From the NCBI GenBank assembly GCA_037975125.1, contig CM075854.1, forward strand, positions 69,153,261-69,217,260: 64,000 nucleotides of DNA. Direction: 5' to 3'. A model generated the notes under the pieces. It searched no databases. It was not told the origin of the DNA and saw only the letters and a program-made list of their open reading frames with translations. Source of the stretch: Latrodectus hesperus (lineage: Eukaryota > Arthropoda > Arachnida > Araneae > Theridiidae). Positions 1-12,577 of this stretch are shown piece by piece (the first letter of the stretch is position 1; every line of letters begins with the position of its first letter). Made by a program: the position numbers and the translations under genes.

Positions 1-905
1 AAAATATCTGAACTTTAATACTGTCATATAAAAAATGTCTGTGTTTAAAATTGCTAATTATTTGCTTGTAATAAAGAAGCAGGAAAATGTACTATATATC
101 ATTCCTCATTAAAATGAAGCTATTTATTATTGGAAATGTTGGTGAGAAATTAAATAGAATAACTAGATTTAAATAAGCATGTTGGATTTCTTTACTAGTT
201 AATTTAATTGATTATTAATGATATAACAAATTAGTAATTTTGTTGGGTTACATGACAAGAATATTAAATTTCATTCATTATTATGGACCTTTTAAAATTT
301 GAATATGCATGTTAGTTCCAATAATTTTAGATTTGTTGAGATTTATATCATAATTTTGCTTTTACTGAAAGTTATAAGTTAAATAGTGGCTATTGAATAT
401 ATATAGTGGCTGAAAAGTGCTAATTGATTAATTTGAAATTACTTGGAAATTTTGATGAAGTGTTTCTTATATTAAATTTATGTAAATTGGTCCAGTTTGT
501 ATCGATATAATAAACTTCTTTATCAGTGTTACAACCTTTAAATCTTGTTTATCGTAGCTAGCAGAACCTGTCTGCTATTAGCATTTGCCATTTCCTCTTT
601 TTCAACATATTGAGATATCTATTTTCCATCTTTTTAGGTGGTATTTCTGAGGATTTTTTTCAATAATTTGGAAAAAGTTAAATTTTAACTTGGTTGGATA
701 GTATTAATAATAGTATATAAAATATTCCAAGTTTCCTGGATATGGCTTTTGTGTTTGTTACATTATAATTTCAAATGAACTAGATAATACACAAAACTTT
801 TGATTTTCACCATAATTTTTACCAATTTCATTTTGATTAATTTATGTGAGCTGAAAAGTGCTTGTAAAAGTTCTGCTTAGTTAAAGGATTATGTCATATA
901 GAGAT

Positions 906-908
<3 letters not shown>
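1..908. other. AT-rich intergenic DNA
   Basis: I see no coding region, RNA gene or recognisable repeat here. The sequence is dominated by short A and T runs, with stops in all frames. Confidence 0.6.

Positions 909-987
<79 letters not shown>
909..987. repeat. (TA)n microsatellite
   Basis: About 39 uninterrupted TA dinucleotides. Read as protein this gives a Tyr-Ile repeat, which is an artefact. It is one of seven long TA tracts in the window. Confidence 0.98.
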
Positions 988-990
<3 letters not shown>

Positions 991-3630
991 GATTACATAA
1001 TTTTAAATATGTATACACACATAACATAATCAGGGGCTTAATGAATCAAGATTTTTTCTCAATTCAAAAATGTGTCTTATGTAATTTCACTATAATTATC
1101 AACTATTATACAGAAAATGTTGATGGTTGGTATTAACACACTTATATGAGATTGTAAATAATAATGTTCATGTGTGATATGTTAAATGTTTCTTCAAATA
1201 AGAGTTTTTATAAATTCTAAATTACATTGTATTTTACATTTATCCCAGAAAAAATAAACTTTTCGTCTATCTATTTGAAATTTTTTAAAGTGAGCTGAAG
1301 TTCACAAGTCTTCCTTCTGACAGCATATCTCTATGACCTACATGCATTAATTTACAATGCATTTAATATGCTAGAAACTTGCTATTTTAAAATGAGCAAT
1401 TAGTTTTAAGAAACCAGAAAGGAGGTAGGATATTGTTTCTAATACCTCGCTACAAAGATTTTCACTTTTCAGCATTACAAAGGCTTAAGTTTTGACAGAT
1501 TAATATCACTGGGCATCAAGTTGGTTTTCCATCATGAAAGAAGTAGTATAAACATTGAAAAACTATTTTTAAACTATTATTTATGATATTTAGTGTCATT
1601 TGGTTGTTTTAAATATAGTATTAGTGTTGTTACAGTAAAATAGGTAGCTTCAATTTTATACATTATTTATTACAACAATTTTTGTTATATCCACTTCAGT
1701 TGTCATGTTGAACAACTATATTCATAAAAATCAATCAGTATTTATTAAGCAATATTTTTATATTTGTAAATATTAGATATTTTCTACCAGAGAAATAATA
1801 CCTAATTTTATTTCACAAGGTAACAGGTAGAAACATATTTAAATGAGATTTTTTTACTGCGCAGATTTCTAAATGTATCTGTACAATTTTTAAAAATCCT
1901 TTCTGAACAAATTGCTTATGGTTATTTCAAGTTTTTGAATTAGAAATAAAAAATTCACAAAATTACAGATTTTTCAATTGTCCTAAAGTTTTTGTCTTAT
2001 GTACAAATTTTAATCTTTTGTGTAAAAATTCAAGCTGAACTAACTCTTAAAAATATAAGTTTTCAAGTTTTTATAACAAGATTGATATAAGAAAATAGGT
2101 ATATTATTTTTCTATAAACTGGCAATAATATTTTTAGAGCTAGTATTTTAACCAAAAATCTTCTTTTGAAAAGAACAACAGATTTCAGTCTTTTTATGAA
2201 AAGCAAGATGCGCTGAATTAAAAAATAATTTAAATTTTTTTACAAGATTATGTGAGTGTAAAATGTTAAAAAAGCAACACTTTTTTTCAGAATTCAATTG
2301 CTTGACTTTCGTAAATTATTTTCATAATATCGTAAAGTTATTTCCATTTCTAGTACTAAATTCTGAAAAATGGAAGTATTTTCAATGACAGATTATCAAT
2401 AATTTTTTTAATTCACCCATATTTTCTGTCTTATCATTTAGAATTGATGAATAATAGTTTAAAGAGATTTTGATTCTACCATACTGTTTTGAAATCATTT
2501 TTAATGTTGTAAAAAATTGTTTTCCAAAACTCAATGAATAATTCAACTGTAGATATATTGTAATTGTGTAAATTAATGTATCAGATCCTTGCAAAAGAAA
2601 TAAAAATAGTTTTATTTAAAGTGTGCATTATATATATTGTACTTAAAACTTATTAATTAATCTTAAAATATAAAAGAAAATTATTTTATATTTTAACCAT
2701 AATAAAAAGAAAAAGTATTTTTATTCATGATTACATTTGTGAATAAAAAATTTTTTATATAAATTTTTTTACACATTTTTTGTCACATTAATTCCTACAA
2801 GATATTATTTAAATGATGATTCGCGCTGGAAGAGCTCTTTTTTGTTCACAACTTACATGTCGCCTCACCACATACTTTCATTTACATATTAATTAAATTT
2901 GTGCACCATTTACACATATTTAGTTGAGAAGAATACATGACACGGTATCGTTTTGTATCATTGATAAATTAAAAATTTGTCAATTAGAAGTCAAAACAAA
3001 AGTGAAAGCAATTTGCTTGGCATTATTTATTTTTAAATCATCAATTTTCAGTTTATTACAAAGACTGAAAAAATCAAGTACTTCCTTACTTTTTTCAAAT
3101 AATGTTTTTAAGAAAAATAATACATTAAAATTAAAAAAAATCATTTTTTTTTAAAATAAAGTAATTTCGAATATATAAGAAACAAATCTACTATATAAAG
3201 AATGATCGCAAAAAATAATAAATCTCTTACAACCTAAAAGAACTGAAAATGTATAAATAGATATGAAAAAAACATTCACTATTTGTTACAATGAAACAAT
3301 ATTATTTTTGATCAAATAACAATTTTCAGTTTATTTTCATAGTTTCATTAAATATATATTTGTGAGAAACATTGGCTTCCCAACAATCTTAGCGACAGAT
3401 CTCGCCATACACTGATATAAAAATATCCCTTAGGTTGAAATTTTTCAATACTAAATTTTTTACAATTTTAATATTCATATTTTATGCTTTTCACTGCTTT
3501 TATGAATGCTTATTTTAGAAAATAAAATTTCACTTTGTTTAAAAATTATTTAGATATCAAATTTTACTTCACTTCGCTTCATATACATGCGAAAAAAGAA
3601 TCTCTAAAACAAAATATGATTGGCTGAGTT
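988..3630. other. AT-rich intergenic DNA
   Basis: No gene supported. Short open frames at 2382-2594 (minus) and 2924-3154 (plus) consist of low-complexity Lys/Asn/Ile/Phe-rich translation with no recognisable motif. Confidence 0.55.
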
Positions 3631-3636
3631 TACTCC

Positions 3637-3732
3637 CTCAAAATTCCCAATGTTCCCCAAAATTCCCGGTTTTTTCCCAAAATTCCCGAGTTAATTCCCA
3701 AGCTTCAAAATTCCCGGGAATTTTACATCACT
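3637..3732 (-). mobile_element. Putative hAT-type transposon end with AATTCCCGG subrepeats
   Basis: Four or more spaced copies of AAATTCCC/AATTCCCGG lie in under 100 bp and finish with GGGAATTTTACATCACTA. On the minus strand the end reads TAGTGATGTAAAATTCCCGG. Subterminal repeats of this type are usual next to hAT termini. I find no partner end or transposase that clearly belongs to it, so the family call is an inference. Confidence 0.4.
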
Positions 3733-3971
3733 ATCTATAGGTATAACTAATAAAGAACTTCCGCTTTAACACTTCAACGATTACAGCTGTCTATTTCAGT
3801 CGATTTATGTTTTGTAGAATAAAAATAGAGAAATTAAAAGGATCATCCGTCTTTGAAAAAAATAAGGGAAAAAATAATATTTAAACAAAATAGAAAAAGA
3901 GATGAATATTTAATATATAATCAAATTTTCTTTTTATTTCAGTCGGATCGACAAATTAAAATTCTATTCAC

Positions 3972-4034
3972 GGGACACATGAAACCTTCCGGTGGACCGG
4001 AGTTGGCCTGCGTTCTGTAGTTTGTCCATCCCTG
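3972..4034 (-). mobile_element. Isolated hAT-type terminal inverted repeat
   Basis: The right edge reads GTTTGTCCATCCCTG, i.e. CAGGGATGGACAAAC on the minus strand, followed by a GC-richer stretch containing CCGGTGGACCGG. CAGGG-TGGACAAAC-type ends followed by GGCC/CCGG-rich sequence are typical of hAT elements. No matching CAGGGATGG end is visible on the plus strand to the left, so this looks like a solo or truncated end. Confidence 0.45.
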
Positions 4035-4633
4035 GCTTTGAATGTATTAAAAAATATTGCTACTAAGTATTGTTTTTTAAATGTACTTTTTATATTTATC
4101 TTTAAAATGATGATATTGACAAAGTTGTCCGATAATTACTCAAATTACTGATATGGTTATAAAACATACAAGTCGCAGCTTCACAATATTTTCTAATAAT
4201 TTATAGAAACAGAGTTGGTTAAACAAACAATGGGTTAATCGTAAGCAAAGTCTATTGAATCTTTACCAGATATTAGATAGATATAATTATTACACTGCGC
4301 CAAATGGATGAAATTCTTAATTCTATGAAATAATATTCACAAATGTTGTTTTAATCAGAATCAGAAAAAGCTAATGCGTGTATTACGCTATGTAATATAC
4401 ACCATCTATATCTCACTTTATGAACGCTGGAAATTTATAAAAAATTTGGATTCGAATATCGTGAATAGTAATCATTATTATCAAGAAGAGAAGTGAAATT
4501 CTCAAAACATTTCAGCGTTATAATTTTGATGGATATTAGGAATTTCAGAAGATTAAACTTAAGCTAACAGGTTACGTTTAATGGATTGTTTTCCATCACA
4601 TACATTAAGCAAAGTGAAATAAACTATATAAAA

Positions 4634-6446
4634 GGTTCGTATAGATTTCCAAGAATCAAATTCCAGGAGTTATCTACATTCACGCGTTAAATAGTACTTT
4701 ATTTTATTTTAAAAATTATTCTTAACCAAATATTCATGTAATTATATACATGCAATATTTTTCAATCATTTCTGTAAATAATAAAAATAAATAATTGCAA
4801 ACATTAATGAGACTATTTTTATTTGAGTTAAAATTATTAATGATTATTTCAAAAGCCTTCAATGAACTTACAGCTATAACAGAAAATTTTTTATTTAAAT
4901 TATCATCATTCTATATACTACTGGATTATACATTGTATAAAATAATGATTAATTTTAGAGTTTTTAGACATTTCCAACAGATTTAAATAGATTTAAATAT
5001 TCTTATAAAAACTTTAGCATCAAAATTTTCAACAATACATAAAAATCTCCAGCAATAAATGGCAACATGGTTTATCAGTTTGATAAAGGGTCAGAAAAGC
5101 TTCTACTTCCTGAGCAATAAATATGAAAAAAATGCATTTAGCAGAAAAAATTAAATCTTTTGCACACTTCTGCACAATATCAAAAGTTTTGGTACCAGGA
5201 TTAGGAAATTTTTTTGGTTTTGAACAAATGAAATAAATGTTTTAAGACACGGTAACATTTCAGCAATCTGTTGAAAACACTTATATTTTCTAACCATCGA
5301 TGCTTGCAAAACTTAAAAAGAAATTTTACGCCTGGGTGAAGGTTATCAAAGTCATCTCTATGAGCAGGTGAGTCCTTAAATAGTCTGTAAATTGCATTTG
5401 CTGTTCCTAACTTCTGGAAATGAGGAACACCCATGACTATAAGCGTTGTGTAGAATGTGTAGGCTGCAGTTTCCAACATTTAGAATATTTGAATGATGTT
5501 CACTGTTTAAAAAATCAGCCATTTTAGACAAAAAAGATCAGTTCACATTTGGGCCATCCATTCATTTACACACACAGTTCACATTCTTTAACAAGATCAG
5601 CAGAAGTGAAAAAATCTTTTAAATGAGTAGATTTTTTTTAGCACATTTAGCTTGTTCTAATAAATATATATGCATTTTCCCTTTCATATGGGATTTAATT
5701 GCCGATTCACCCATATTTGCAAAATAGACAATGGGCATGTTTTTGAACCACGCAAAAGCCTTCTTTGTATGGCTTTTCCAGAGGCCACTGGTCATTGAAA
5801 AGATATTTCCACCAGACACATTAAATAATTTATTTCAGTTTTTATTTCATTAATAAACAAATTTATCCTGCTTCAATTAAATTATACACAATTTTCATCA
5901 CAGGAGACATGGAAAGTATGTTTTAACTCAAAAATCATATATTTAAATATTAATATTCAAAGATTTTCTTACAATATAAGGAAAACAGCAGCAAATAGAA
6001 AAAGAATCAATTAAAATCGGTCGTCTTAATTACGTAACATAATGATTTTGTTTGGAGATTCTTCACTTCACTTAATTCTAAATACCACTAAACCGAATTA
6101 TCATGAAATTATTGTAGTTGAATTACATCTTAAAAACCCAGTAATAGAAGTCAACAATTAAGAATACAAAATTTTAATATTAATCGTGCTGCCATCTAGG
6201 GGCAATATTAAAAACTAATACTAAATTAAGTTTTTGACAATTTTATTAAAAATTTTAAAATATTAAAGCAAAAAAAAAATTATAAAATTATAAGATTTTC
6301 AAGAAAAAAATGCATTAAGTTAAGAAAAAATTCCAGGAGTAATTCAAGATTTTCAAGAAGTCAAATCAAAATTTCAGGAGTTTCAAGGGCCCCTAAAAAG
6401 TTTTTTTGGAATTTAAGGAGTTTCCAGCAGTTGTGCGAACCCTGTA
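4634..6446 (-). mobile_element. hAT-like DNA transposon, decayed
   Basis: The left boundary reads GGTTCGTATAGATTTCCAAG. The right boundary, on the minus strand, reads CAGGGTTCGCACAACTGCTG. They share GGTTCG and the ATTCCAGGAGTT / AAACTCCTTAAATTCC theme, and CAGGGTTCGCAC is a common hAT terminus. Several AATTCCAGGAG / TTTCAGGAGTTTCAAG subrepeats lie inside the right end (6330-6430). TATA-rich flanks lie on both sides but no clean 8-bp duplication can be read. The element carries the minus-strand transposase remnant at 5180-5830. Confidence 0.5.
5180..5830 (-). pseudogene. BED-finger hAT-like transposase remnant
   Basis: Minus-strand reading in at least two frames. An N-terminal piece (5819-5619) contains MGESAIKSHMKGKMH, the usual second half of a BED-type zinc finger that binds transposon ends. 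After a stop comes MDGPNVNWSFL and NVGNCSLHILHNA, then a frameshift near 5480 into a piece (5479-5201) with RLFKDSPAHRDDF and KFCKHRWLENISV. Those blocks, in this order, match a BED-containing transposase-like family widespread in arthropods and fish, known to me only by pattern. The catalytic C-terminal part is not recognisable. At least one frameshift and one stop make it non-functional. It sits centrally inside the 4634-6446 element, which supports the pairing. Confidence 0.6.
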
Positions 6447-6449
6447 TAT

Positions 6450-8200
6450 AATAGGAAATATAAATATTACGCATAAATCCTAAAACTAAATAATAATCAT
6501 TCTTTTGATAAAACGTGGACAAGAATATTGAAACAATTTTTGATGTAGTTTAAATTGTGAACTATTTTTTAGTGAAATATAGCAAAATTTTGTTTTTCAG
6601 GATTACCCGAATGAATATTTATATTCCTGTTTCTTTTATTACAATTTCGGTAGTTTATATAAAAAAGTATCTGCATACCCTGATAAACATACAGTTATTT
6701 TCTCAAACACATTAAACAATTCATAAATTATTTGGATTGCATTAAATTATTCATGTATCCAAAATTAATTTCCTCAAGTGCAAAATTATAAAAAAAATGT
6801 ATCAAGTATTTTCATAATATTTTTCTTAAAATCACTTATTTTATTTCTTGTTGCATTTTTAAGTATTTAATTTCTAAAGGCTTTAAAGGAATGTTATCAA
6901 GTAAATCTTAAATCTGATAAAAATAATTTGAAATTTTTTTAATGTTTAAGCAGATTTGTTTGGAAGATTCTCATCTATTTATTGAGCTACGCCAGTAATT
7001 AGAATTTCATTTGATTTACTCAATGAAACTGTTCATTTTTTACGCTTCTAACCGTCTGTTTTACTTTTACCACAAATACCACTTGCTTTTACCACTAATA
7101 CACTTTATTGAAATCCAAGAATTCTTTTTTGAAATGATTTGCTTTCAACTTACTTCACAGCAGATAATCTAAAAATTATTTAAATTACTGAAATAAAAAT
7201 TTATAAAAATGTGAAGATTCTTTTATTTTTTATAAGATTTCCCAAAATTACAGGTAAATAAATGACCAAAGACAATTAAAATATTAGTACACAAATAACA
7301 AGTCGGATATCGCTACTGAATTCTAATTTTTTAATTGTTTTCACTGAGATTTAATTGTTCTTAATTCTCATCGTAGGACTACGTTTTTCCCTTCTAGATG
7401 TTCTCTCTCTCTGCTGCTAAAACAAATCACATTGTGCCCCTTTTTACGTTGAAATAAAAATTTAAAAAATTATATTTCTTCAAATTATTACATGATATCA
7501 AGTATTAACTTTGCTTACTTTATTAAATACAATTTTAGTTATTCATTCAATGTGACATTCAATAGCATTTTATTTAAATTTGAATATATTATATATAAAT
7601 TTGAGTTATTGCATAAAACGTATAACTCAAAACATAGTAAAAAGAAATTGAAGACTAATTATTTTATCCAATAAGTATTTTTAATGGGAAGTGAAGTCTG
7701 GGCATCTGTTACACACACATACTTATATATATTCAATATTAATTGCCCCAATCATCAAATTATGCCACCACTTGATAAATGGATAATTAAATACACATCA
7801 GATTTATTCAGAAAAAAATGCACAATTTTGAACAAAACATTAAATGAATGAAGTACACATTATTTTATTAGTAATTTAAGTGTTGACAGTTTTAAATTAG
7901 AATTTTTTTAATCAATTGAATAGGTATGTGTTTAGTCTTTTGTTTCTAAGTGTGCACTAATTTAAAATAACTTAAATTTCTCATGGGGGGGGGAAACAAA
8001 ACAATTCAGTATACGTAAAACAATATGTGACCCTCAATTTTATAATAGTTTTGTTTTTTAACAAGAATGTAATAGTGTTATTGTACACTTCACAATAATC
8101 AGTTGAATCTACAGTATTAATTTCGGTACATGATATTTATATACATTTCAGAGGCAGCGCTGTTTTGAGTGTCACGAATTATAGAATCATCTATTTAAAT
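6450..8200. other. AT-rich intergenic DNA
   Basis: No gene or repeat recognised apart from a nine-base G run near 7986. The 60-codon frame at 7492-7674 is low-complexity Phe/Ile/Tyr/Lys and is not supported. Confidence 0.5.
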
Positions 8201-8204
8201 ATAT

Positions 8205-8516
8205 TTAAAAAAATATTTGACACTGTCCAGTGGAGAGCATAGTGTTGTTAAGCACATTAATGTCCACCACATAAATTGCCTTCAGGGAGGATTTTTCATT
8301 GAAAGTGGATTGTATCAGTTTCGCAAGGGAGGAAACCCCGAAAACTGTCACCCGACAGATGTGCATGCAACAGGCAAAAGCGCAACATTCATCTCCCATT
8401 GTTCAACAGTGACACTAATCAAACCCAAGGACATTATGCTTAAAAGAGGGCTGTTCCACCAAGAGGTGTATGTTATTTATTACGCCTTATCAAGGAATAC
8501 ATGCAAGTTTTTGTAG
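8205..8516. other. Unidentified GC-richer block
   Basis: Base composition is clearly richer than the surroundings and open frames occur on both strands (8217-8516 plus, 8205-8399 minus), neither with a recognisable domain. The phrase CATCTCCCATTGTTCAACAGTG near 8391 recurs, diverged, as CATTCTCCCATTGCTCGACAGTG near 8848 inside a tRNA-like SINE. That suggests this block is SINE-derived, not a gene. Confidence 0.3.
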
Positions 8517-8565
8517 GTGTAAATAGTTACATACGATAAAGTAGATAAGCTATATGCAAATGAAG

Positions 8566-8940
8566 TACATGGTCAAATAGTAGGGCAGTGCCTTTTGGAG
8601 GGAAAGTTATGGGTTCCCATCCCAGCTACGATGGAACAGTACTAGATGGGTTTTAAGTTCCTACTTTCTGCATGCAAGTCTGTCGAAGTGGATACTTCAG
8701 TTTTCCTGTTCCCTCCCCTTCACCCCCATGCAACATGTGAAAACGCCTACTACTTACTAAAAGTCCTCAAGTGGAAACCAATTTAAGCGGCATTAAAAAG
8801 CCTTAGAGTAAGACATTAGAATGTCTACTACGTGGTGACAAAACATCATTCTCCCATTGCTCGACAGTGGCTGGGATCGAATCCGGAACTTTCTCATTTA
8901 AAATGCGTTATTTTATCACTAAGTCACAGTGACTCATTTC
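8566..8940. repeat. Diverged tRNA-derived SINE sequence, two heads facing each other
   Basis: On the plus strand a tRNA-like head around 8568-8625 has the degenerate box B GGGTTCCCATCCC. On the minus strand a second head at about 8932-8870 has CTTAGTGATAAAATAACGC followed by GGATTCGATCCC, matching the RNA polymerase III box B pattern (GGTTCGANTCC). The two point toward each other and share the intervening body. No target duplication was identified. Confidence 0.45.
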
Positions 8941-8944
8941 ATTT

Positions 8945-9573
8945 TTTACTTATTAGGTATAACTATTGTGAAATTATGTGAATTACAAATATTTGCTCTT
9001 AAATTTCCAATTGCAATATCAAAAAGTCTGCGCTGGTGATGAAAATACATACTTAAGCATCATTAAGTCGTTAAACACTTTAAATAAATTAAGTGACCCA
9101 AAGAAATAAAAACAAGATAATGCTGGATATAGGCGTATTTTGCACAAAAAGTACTATGATAAAGCAGGCATGTGTTCAACTGTTAACATTAACTACCATT
9201 TCAAATCCAAAATATATTAATTACTCACACTCATAACAATAATAATATATATTATATTTATTTCTATATTAAATAAAATATATGATAATAGGTTACACAT
9301 GAACTTATTCAGACAAAATAAAGAACAAACTATAATAAAATATTTTGCATTTTACCTAAGGCTGTTTTCTGAACATAGTAAAGTTCATAGATACAGTTAA
9401 AAGTCAATTTGTGAGTAAAAATAAAATTGCAACAATAATAGTAAAAATGTTGATTAACAAAAACGCATTAAGTTTATTCTATTTTATCAATTATTTCATA
9501 AATAAATATTTCACGATATCTCATTTTATAAAATTATCAGTTAACATTCATTGTGTGCATAAATTAATCACAA

Positions 9574-9577
<4 letters not shown>
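8945..9577. other. AT-rich intergenic DNA
   Basis: Nothing recognised. Confidence 0.5.

Positions 9578-9644
<67 letters not shown>
9578..9644. repeat. (TA)n microsatellite
   Basis: About 33 TA dinucleotides. It produces artefactual Tyr-Ile frames on both strands. Confidence 0.98.
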
Positions 9645-9648
<4 letters not shown>

Positions 9649-10690
9649 TATTTAATTTCGGATTATACTTATTATAAATGCTTGATAAATCAAAATAAAA
9701 TAGGAATAAAAAATTATTGTTCTTTTTTTCTGAATTCTTTGTTCGAGAATTTTGTTGCAATGATAGCTGAATTGTCAATTTCTCTCAACTTTAATTTAAA
9801 AGATCAATGGTCGAGATTAAAGTAAAACAAGCAGATGACTTAAAGCGTTTTATTGCATAAAAACCAATAAAGACATTTTCACAAATTTTTGTATAGTTAT
9901 CATACGTATATATATATATCTATTTATTCACATTATTTTAAAATCAGTGAAAAAATTTTACAACAAATTTTTAATAGTAAAATTTTTTTGCAACTGAATA
10001 CAAAACTGTACAATAATATTTAAGTAATATTGAAGAAAACGTATTACATAGAAAGGCAAATAGTTATAAAACATATATCACCCCTTTTTTTACTTATTTA
10101 AGGTATTGAAAAACCTTTATTTTAAAGATAATTTAATTTTTTTTATCATATTTTGTATCATTGAGAACCGAATAAAATACATTTTCTAAATCCAAATTAA
10201 AAAAAAAAACGTTTAAACATTACTGAATTGATTCTAAAGTAAAAAAATTAACTTTGGAGTATGAAATCAGTGTTGCTTTATCACACATCAAAACTCTCAC
10301 AACAGCAGGCAATCGAGAATAACAGAATCTGTGATTATTGCTGAATTTATATAGTGGAGACGTTTAAGATTTTCAGACTTTTATTAAAACAATCCTGATA
10401 ACGAGTGTGGAGAAGGTTCCATATCTTTTAATCAATAATCTGATTTCTCACAAATTTGGAAGATGTAGTTAATTATACTTTATTCTTTAATAAAAGACAT
10501 TCTACCTAGATAAAATTAATAATTTAGAAATTTTAATTAATTTTATTTAATAGATAGTTAAAGGTTATTAAGTAAAGTTTAATTATAATAACGAATTAAA
10601 AATTCTCAAAAATGTATAAAAAACAATAAAGTACAAAATACACTAAATACACTGTACAAAAAAAATCTTATAGCAATAAAATCAAGTAAA
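9645..10690. other. AT-rich intergenic DNA
   Basis: Nothing recognised, apart from a short ATATAT run near 9906-9919. Confidence 0.5.
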
Positions 10691-10691
10691 G

Positions 10692-11480
10692 GTTTGATCT
10701 ATTCAGGAACTTTATTGAGTGGAGTTCAAATATATCGTTTCATGAGCACACGGATTTGATTTAAATCAGGGATTCTGTGAAGTGAAGCTCAAGTGCAGTT
10801 GCATGAGCTCACGGGTATAATTTCACATCAGGGACTACCTGGAGTGAAGCTCAAGTGTCGTTGCATGAGCTCACTGGTTTGATTTAACATCAGGGACCCC
10901 GTGGAGTGAAGCTCAAGTGTCGTTGCATGAGCTCACGGGTTTGATTTCACATCAGGGACCCCGTGGAGTGAAGCTCAAGTGTCGTTGCATGAGCTCACGG
11001 GTTTGATTTCACATCAGGGACCCCGTGGAGTGAAGCTCAAGTGTCGTTGCATGAGCTCACGGGTTTGATTTCACATCAGGGACCCCGTGGAGTGAAGCTC
11101 AAGTGTCGTTGCATGAGCTCACTGGTTTGATTTCACATCAGGGACCCCGTGGAGTGAAGCTCAAATGTCGTTGCATGAGCTCACTGGTTTGATTTAACAT
11201 CAGGGACCCCGTGGAGTGAAGCTCAAGTGTCATTGCGTGAGCTCACAGGTTTGATTTCACATCAGGGACCCCGTGGAGTGAAGCTCAAGTGTCGTTGCAT
11301 GAGCTCACGGGTTTGATTTCACATCAGGGACCCCGTGGAGTGAAGCTCAAGTGTCGTTGCATGAGCTCACTGGTTTGATTTAACATCAGGGACCCCGTGG
11401 AGTGAAGCTCAAGTGTCATTGCAGTAACACATGGGTTTGAATACATTAAGGAACCCATGGATAGACGTTCAAGTTGCTGT
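10692..11480. repeat. 62-bp satellite/minisatellite array, about 12-13 units
   Basis: The anchor TTGCATGAGC recurs at 10799, 10861, 10923, 10985, 11047, 11109, 11171, then TTGCGTGAGC at 11233, and TTGCATGAGC again at 11295 and 11357, all exactly 62 bp apart. More diverged edge units lie at about 10738 and 11419. Central units are nearly identical and edge units decayed, as expected for unequal exchange. Two variant sites (CACGGG/CACTGG and TTTCACATC/TTTAACATC) define unit types. Each unit carries GTGAAGCTC followed 14 bases later by GAGCTCAC, an imperfect inverted repeat that can form a hairpin. Because 62 is not a multiple of three, and no long frame spans it, the array is not a repetitive protein. 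Confidence 0.95.
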
Positions 11481-12504
11481 AACATAACTTTTAGATTTTA
11501 TTAAATAGCACATTTAAAATGATTAACTATGCTTTCATATTGATATGAAAATTGATAATTGAAAATTGATTGAAATTTGATATGAATTGAATAGCACGGG
11601 TCCTAAGCAATTGTAAAAAATTGTAACGATTATAGTTATGCATAACTCATCTTAGCATTCACTGCTTAGTTATAACTTCTTTTTTAAGAATCTTTTTCAA
11701 AGACTTATTTGGAAAATAAAATATTATTATTTTTACAGCGGAAATTTGATGAAACTAAAAATATTTTTCTAGTTTACGATAACGTAAGTTGCACAACAAT
11801 CAATGAAAATATCTACATAAGACCAATATACACAACATCATAGTACAAAATACTTTTAAGCAGAGGGACTTTTAAGAGAGATACTTTTAAGAGACACACA
11901 AAATACTTTTAAGAGAGATACTTTTACCAACTCAAAGTAGAAGAATATACACAATATATTCTGTAGGAGAGTGCAACTGTGTAGTTACATGAGCCATATC
12001 AGAATTATAACAAAGTAAATTATGAAGTATCTAATCTATTTTAAGATATAACTATTGACACTTCCTTCTTTCTATTACATTTACTTTTCTACTTCATTAA
12101 TAATTTTTTTATTTGTAAAAGTAATTTATTTTTAGAAACTTTTTTACATAAAATTCTACATCAAAATATTTAAGAATAAATAAATATGACACACTATGGT
12201 GATTCGATCTTGTTTTTCTCAAAAAGTTTTACACCAATTACATTATTTTCCTAACATAAAATTAACACATTTTGTAAGCGAGTCCAAAAAGTCAACTTAT
12301 AAATGACTTAACAAGATATTTATTTTATTTTGCATCAAAACTAAACATGAGTGAATTTTTAACTCAATAAATTGTTTTTATGTTTGATTTAGGAGTTACC
12401 CAGAAAAATGCTATATATGAACAATTATACAGAATAAAACACATCATTTCTAAGGGTGATTGAAAAATATTCCGTAGTTTCTCTAAATTTAGTGTAAATA
12501 AAAT
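11481..12504. other. AT-rich intergenic DNA
   Basis: No gene. A small local duplication of ACTTTTAAGAGAGATAC-like words lies at about 11850-11935. Confidence 0.5.
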
Positions 12505-12514
12505 AATATATATA

Positions 12515-12574
<60 letters not shown>
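12505..12574. repeat. (TA)n microsatellite, imperfect
   Basis: TA tract interrupted once by CTG near 12516. Confidence 0.97.

Positions 12575-12577
<3 letters not shown>

Noticed and set aside
891..1136. Tyr-Ile repeat open frames over TA tracts (also 9411-9677, 9548-9778, 12364-12603, 50395-50607)
   Set aside because: They are translations of (TA)n microsatellites, with no coding features in the flanks.
8217..8516. 99-codon plus-strand gene
   Set aside because: No domain; an opposite-strand frame overlaps and part of the sequence recurs in a tRNA-like SINE nearby.
10692..11480. A CRISPR-like array
   Set aside because: Units are contiguous 62-bp tandem repeats without unique spacers, in eukaryotic-type DNA.
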